In this document: piece by piece, positions 61,908-64,000 of the stretch
How positions within the stretch are numbered: the stretch's first letter is position 1
Layout: every line of letters begins with the position of its first letter
Assembly: GCF_030397665.1 (NCBI RefSeq)
Contig: NZ_JAPUBT010000008.1
Location: forward strand, 99,511-163,510
DNA length: 64,000 bases
From: Janthinobacterium sp. SUN073
Lineage (GTDB): Bacteria > Pseudomonadota > Gammaproteobacteria > Burkholderiales > Burkholderiaceae_D
Direction: 5' to 3'
Program-made: the position numbers and the translations under genes
The notes under the pieces: model-generated
Seen by the model: the letters and a program-made list of their open reading frames with translations, nothing else
Told to the model about the DNA's origin: nothing
The model's database searches: none

Positions 61908-62729
61908 ATGAATATTCAAATGATGAAACGCTTCGCGCACGGTGCCATCGTGCCCGTGGTCGTGCTGCTGTTCTGGCAAGCATTGTCCACGTTCGGCTGG
62001 ATCAACCCGCAAATCCTGCCCTCGCCCGTCGCCGTGGTCGTGAAGTGGTATGAATACCTGATCCCCATGCAAGCGTACACGCCCGAAGCGGGCAATTACC
62101 TGGTGTGGATGTTCTCCGGCGAACTGCCGCACGACGCCTGGGCCAGCCTGTCGCGCGTGCTGGGCGGCTTCGCCATCGGCGCCGGCCTGGCCTTGCCGCT
62201 GGGCTTGCTGATGGGCACCAACAAGACCATCTATAAACTGTTCGACCCGCTGGTGCAGGTGCTGCGCCCGATTCCGCCGATCGCCTACATCCCGCTGGCG
62301 ATTTTGTGGTTCGGCCTGGGCAACCCGCCCGCCTTCTTCCTGATCAGCATCGGTTCCTTCTTCCCCGTGCTGATGAATACCATCGCCGGCGTGCGCCAGG
62401 TCGACGGCATCTACATCCGCGCCGCGCGCAACCTGGGCGCCAGCCAGATGACGATGTTCCGCCGCGTCATCCTGCCAGCGGCCACGCCATATATTCTGGC
62501 CGGCGCGCGCATCGGCATGGGCACGGCCTTCATCGTCGTGATCGTGGCGGAAATGATCGCCGTCAACAGCGGCCTCGGTTTCCGCATCCTGGAAGCGCGC
62601 GAATATTTCTGGTCTGACAAGATTATCGCCGGCATGTTTACCATCGGCCTGTTCGGCCTGGCCATCGACATGGCCATGAATGCCCTGAATAATCATTTGC
62701 TGCAGTGGCACCGCGGCCTGGAACACTGA
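61908..62729 (+). CDS. SsuC/TauC-like ABC transporter permease
   Basis: This 273-residue permease has about six membrane segments (VPVVVLLFWQALSTFGWI near the start, FAIGAGLALPLGLLMGTNKT, PPAFFLISIGSFFPVLMNTI) and the EAA-type loop RAARNLGASQMTMFRRVILP. It is 15 bases after the binding-protein gene. Confidence 0.93.
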   Translation: MNIQMMKRFAHGAIVPVVVLLFWQALSTFGWINPQILPSPVAVVVKWYEYLIPMQAYTPEAGNYLVWMFSGELPHDAWASLSRVLGGFAIGAGLALPLGLLMGTNKTIYKLFDPLVQVLRPIPPIAYIPLAILWFGLGNPPAFFLISIGSFFPVLMNTIAGVRQVDGIYIRAARNLGASQMTMFRRVILPAATPYILAGARIGMGTAFIVVIVAEMIAVNSGLGFRILEAREYFWSDKIIAGMFTIGLFGLAIDMAMNALNNHLLQWHRGLEH

Positions 62730-62740
62730 GAGGAACGGCC

Positions 62741-63532
62741 ATGACCACGATCAATATCAATGCAGTCAATAAAATCTTCACCACGGGCGGCGCCGACGTC
62801 ATTGCCCTGAAGGACATCAACCTGGAAATCGCCAGCGGCGAGTTCATCTGCCTGCTGGGACCGTCCGGCTGCGGCAAGTCGACCCTGCTCAACGCCATCG
62901 CCGGCTTTTCGCAGCCGACGTCGGGCCAGATCCTGGCCGGCGGCAAGCTGATCACCGAACCCGGTCCCGACCGCGGCATGGTGTTCCAGGAATACGCGCT
63001 GTTCCCATGGATGACCATCGAGAGCAATATCGCTTTCGGCCTGGAAATCGCCGGCAAGACGCCAGCCGAGATCAAGGAACGGGTCGACATGCTGCTGAGC
63101 ATGCTGGGCTTGACGGAATTCCGTGCCCGCTACCCGAAAGACTTGTCGGGCGGCATGCGCCAGCGCGTGGCGATTGCCCGCGTGCTGGCCCTCGATTCGC
63201 CCATCATGCTGATGGATGAACCGTTCGGCGCGCTGGATGCCTTGACGCGACGCAACCTGCAAGATGAATTACTGAAAATCTGGAAAGTCTTCGGTACCAC
63301 CATCGTTTTTGTGACGCACTCGATCGAGGAATCGATCTACCTGGCCGACCGCACCATCGTCATGACCTACCGTCCCGGCACCATCAAGCGCGACGTGGCC
63401 ATCGACCTGCCCCGCCCGCGCGACCCGAGCGACCCCGAGTTCAACCGCTTGAAACGCATGCTGGGCGAGATGGTGATGGAAGAGCAGCAGCGTCATCACA
63501 ATGCGGAAACGATGGCGAGTACGGCAGATTAG
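62741..63532 (+). CDS. SsuB/TauB-like ABC transporter ATP-binding protein
   Basis: This 263-residue ATPase has Walker A LGPSGCGKSTLLNA, signature DLSGGMRQRVAIARVLALDS, Walker B IMLMDEPFGALDAL and VTHSIEESIYLADR. It starts at MTTININAV, 11 bases after the permease stop. Its C-terminal 45 residues are polar and can serve regulation. Confidence 0.95.
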   Translation: MTTININAVNKIFTTGGADVIALKDINLEIASGEFICLLGPSGCGKSTLLNAIAGFSQPTSGQILAGGKLITEPGPDRGMVFQEYALFPWMTIESNIAFGLEIAGKTPAEIKERVDMLLSMLGLTEFRARYPKDLSGGMRQRVAIARVLALDSPIMLMDEPFGALDALTRRNLQDELLKIWKVFGTTIVFVTHSIEESIYLADRTIVMTYRPGTIKRDVAIDLPRPRDPSDPEFNRLKRMLGEMVMEEQQRHHNAETMASTAD

Positions 63533-63548
63533 TCGTCGTGCGACCATA

Positions 63549-63607
63549 CCCCAAAGCAAATGCCGGGGTCGGACCTTAAGGTCCGACCCCAGTCCTTCGC
63601 TTTGGGG
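63549..63607. repeat. Nested palindromic intergenic repeat
   Basis: CCCCAAAGC (63549-63557) and GCTTTGGGG (63599-63607) flank a perfect 26-bp palindrome at 63565-63590 with arms GGGGTCGGACC and GGTCCGACCCC around TTAA. This is typical of dispersed palindromic intergenic repeats in this group. It may act as a terminator or mRNA stabiliser after the ABC operon. Confidence 0.75.
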
Positions 63608-63639
63608 TCACATCTCTTCAACCCGACACACGGAGCACC

Positions 63640-64000
63640 ATGGCACTCGGCAAATGGCCCTTGAGACCCGCGCTCGCCCCCCTGCTGGCCGTGGGGTCGC
63701 TGGTCCTGCTGACGTGGGCGTCGTATGCCTGGGTCAAGCAGCGCCAGCTCGATGAATTGCACCGCACGCTCGATTCGCGCGCGGAACTGTATGCGGCGTC
63801 CATCGGCGGCGCCCTGAACAAATACGAATTCCTGCCCCTGGCCGTGGCCCAGAGCGATGCCGTGGCGCAATTGCTGGAACAGCCCAGCGCCGACAGAGTC
63901 ACGCAGATCAACGCCTACCTGGTCGACATGAACCGCCGCGCAGGCGCCTTTGCCGTCTACGTGCTCGACGACAAGGGCACGACCCTGGCATCGAGCAACT
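63640..64000 (+). CDS. Sensor histidine kinase N-terminus, DctB-like (partial)
   Basis: The window ends after 120 codons. A basic start (ALGKWPLRPALAP), a membrane segment (LLAVGSLVLLTWASYAWV), then a periplasmic sensor beginning with coiled LDELHRTLDSRAELYAASIG and YEFLPLAVAQSDAVAQLLEQ are seen, followed by VYVLDDKGTTLASSN. This matches DctB-type PAS-like sensors of C4-dicarboxylate or related ligands. Its place after the ABC operon suggests it senses the transporter substrate, together with a DctD-like sigma-54 activator outside the window. Confidence 0.8.
   Translation, partial: MALGKWPLRPALAPLLAVGSLVLLTWASYAWVKQRQLDELHRTLDSRAELYAASIGGALNKYEFLPLAVAQSDAVAQLLEQPSADRVTQINAYLVDMNRRAGAFAVYVLDDKGTTLASSN

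Noticed and set aside
1-64000. CRISPR arrays, tRNA and rRNA genes, insertion sequences
   Set aside because: I looked for regular spaced repeats, cloverleaf-like sequences and transposase ORFs and saw none.

Overview
The right-hand ~50 kb is GC-rich, tightly packed chromosome of a betaproteobacterium. Gene content (SuhB beside TrmJ, a Tad/Flp pilus locus, RhlE, PhaB, MtfA, many transporters and TonB-dependent uptake) and the GGGGTCGG-type intergenic palindrome suggest Oxalobacteraceae, probably Janthinobacterium or a close relative. The genus is an inference; no rRNA or other marker is present.

Positions 1 to about 14,000 are the right part of an AT-richer integrated element. It carries two unknown proteins, two tandem beta-propeller lipoproteins, a membrane protein, a winged-helix regulator, a short tyrosine recombinase with a small companion protein, a 1.6-kiloresidue single-chain Type ISP restriction-modification enzyme, a DUF6641-like protein and a small Cys-containing protein. 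At 14001-14117 lies the first 38 codons of trmJ, divergent from suhB and cut off by an in-frame stop exactly where the element begins. The element therefore seems to have inserted into trmJ, and its other end lies left of the window. A dyad TGTCGG-N5-CCGACA recurs at three sites (plus a TATCGG-N5-CCGATA variant): before the regulator, between the restriction enzyme and the DUF6641 gene, and further downstream. This suggests one regulon inside the element.

14304-33375 holds suhB followed by a complete Tad pilus locus. The minus strand runs histidine kinase, response regulator, a 47-residue pilin-like ORF, Flp pilin, TadV/CpaA peptidase, a MoxR-like ATPase, CpaB, CpaC, a small lipoprotein, TadZ, TadA, TadB, TadC, TadD-like protein and a large Ig-repeat lipoprotein. 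The divergent plus-strand operon encodes two TadE-type pseudopilins and a TadG-type protein with a vWA domain.

33390-44959 contains an amidohydrolase/isochorismatase pair, then a BlaI repressor, a fused M56-M23 metallopeptidase and a TonB-dependent receptor in one minus-strand cluster with clear BlaI-type operators upstream, followed by a CHASE3 chemoreceptor, RhlE helicase and a Hyi-type isomerase. 45048-53496 holds an unknown lipoprotein pair, a VOC protein, a DksA/TraR zinc-finger protein, PhaB, a universal stress protein, a glycine-zipper protein and a polar amino acid ABC transporter. 53588-59146 holds a serine hydrolase with TPRs, a LytS/LytT-type two-component pair and MtfA with a possible 21-residue upstream peptide. 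The window ends with a winged-helix protein, a small lipoprotein, and an SsuABC/TauABC-like ABC transporter behind a sigma-54-like promoter with enhancer-like dyads, followed by the start of a DctB-like sensor kinase. The transporter is probably controlled by that kinase and a sigma-54 activator outside the window.
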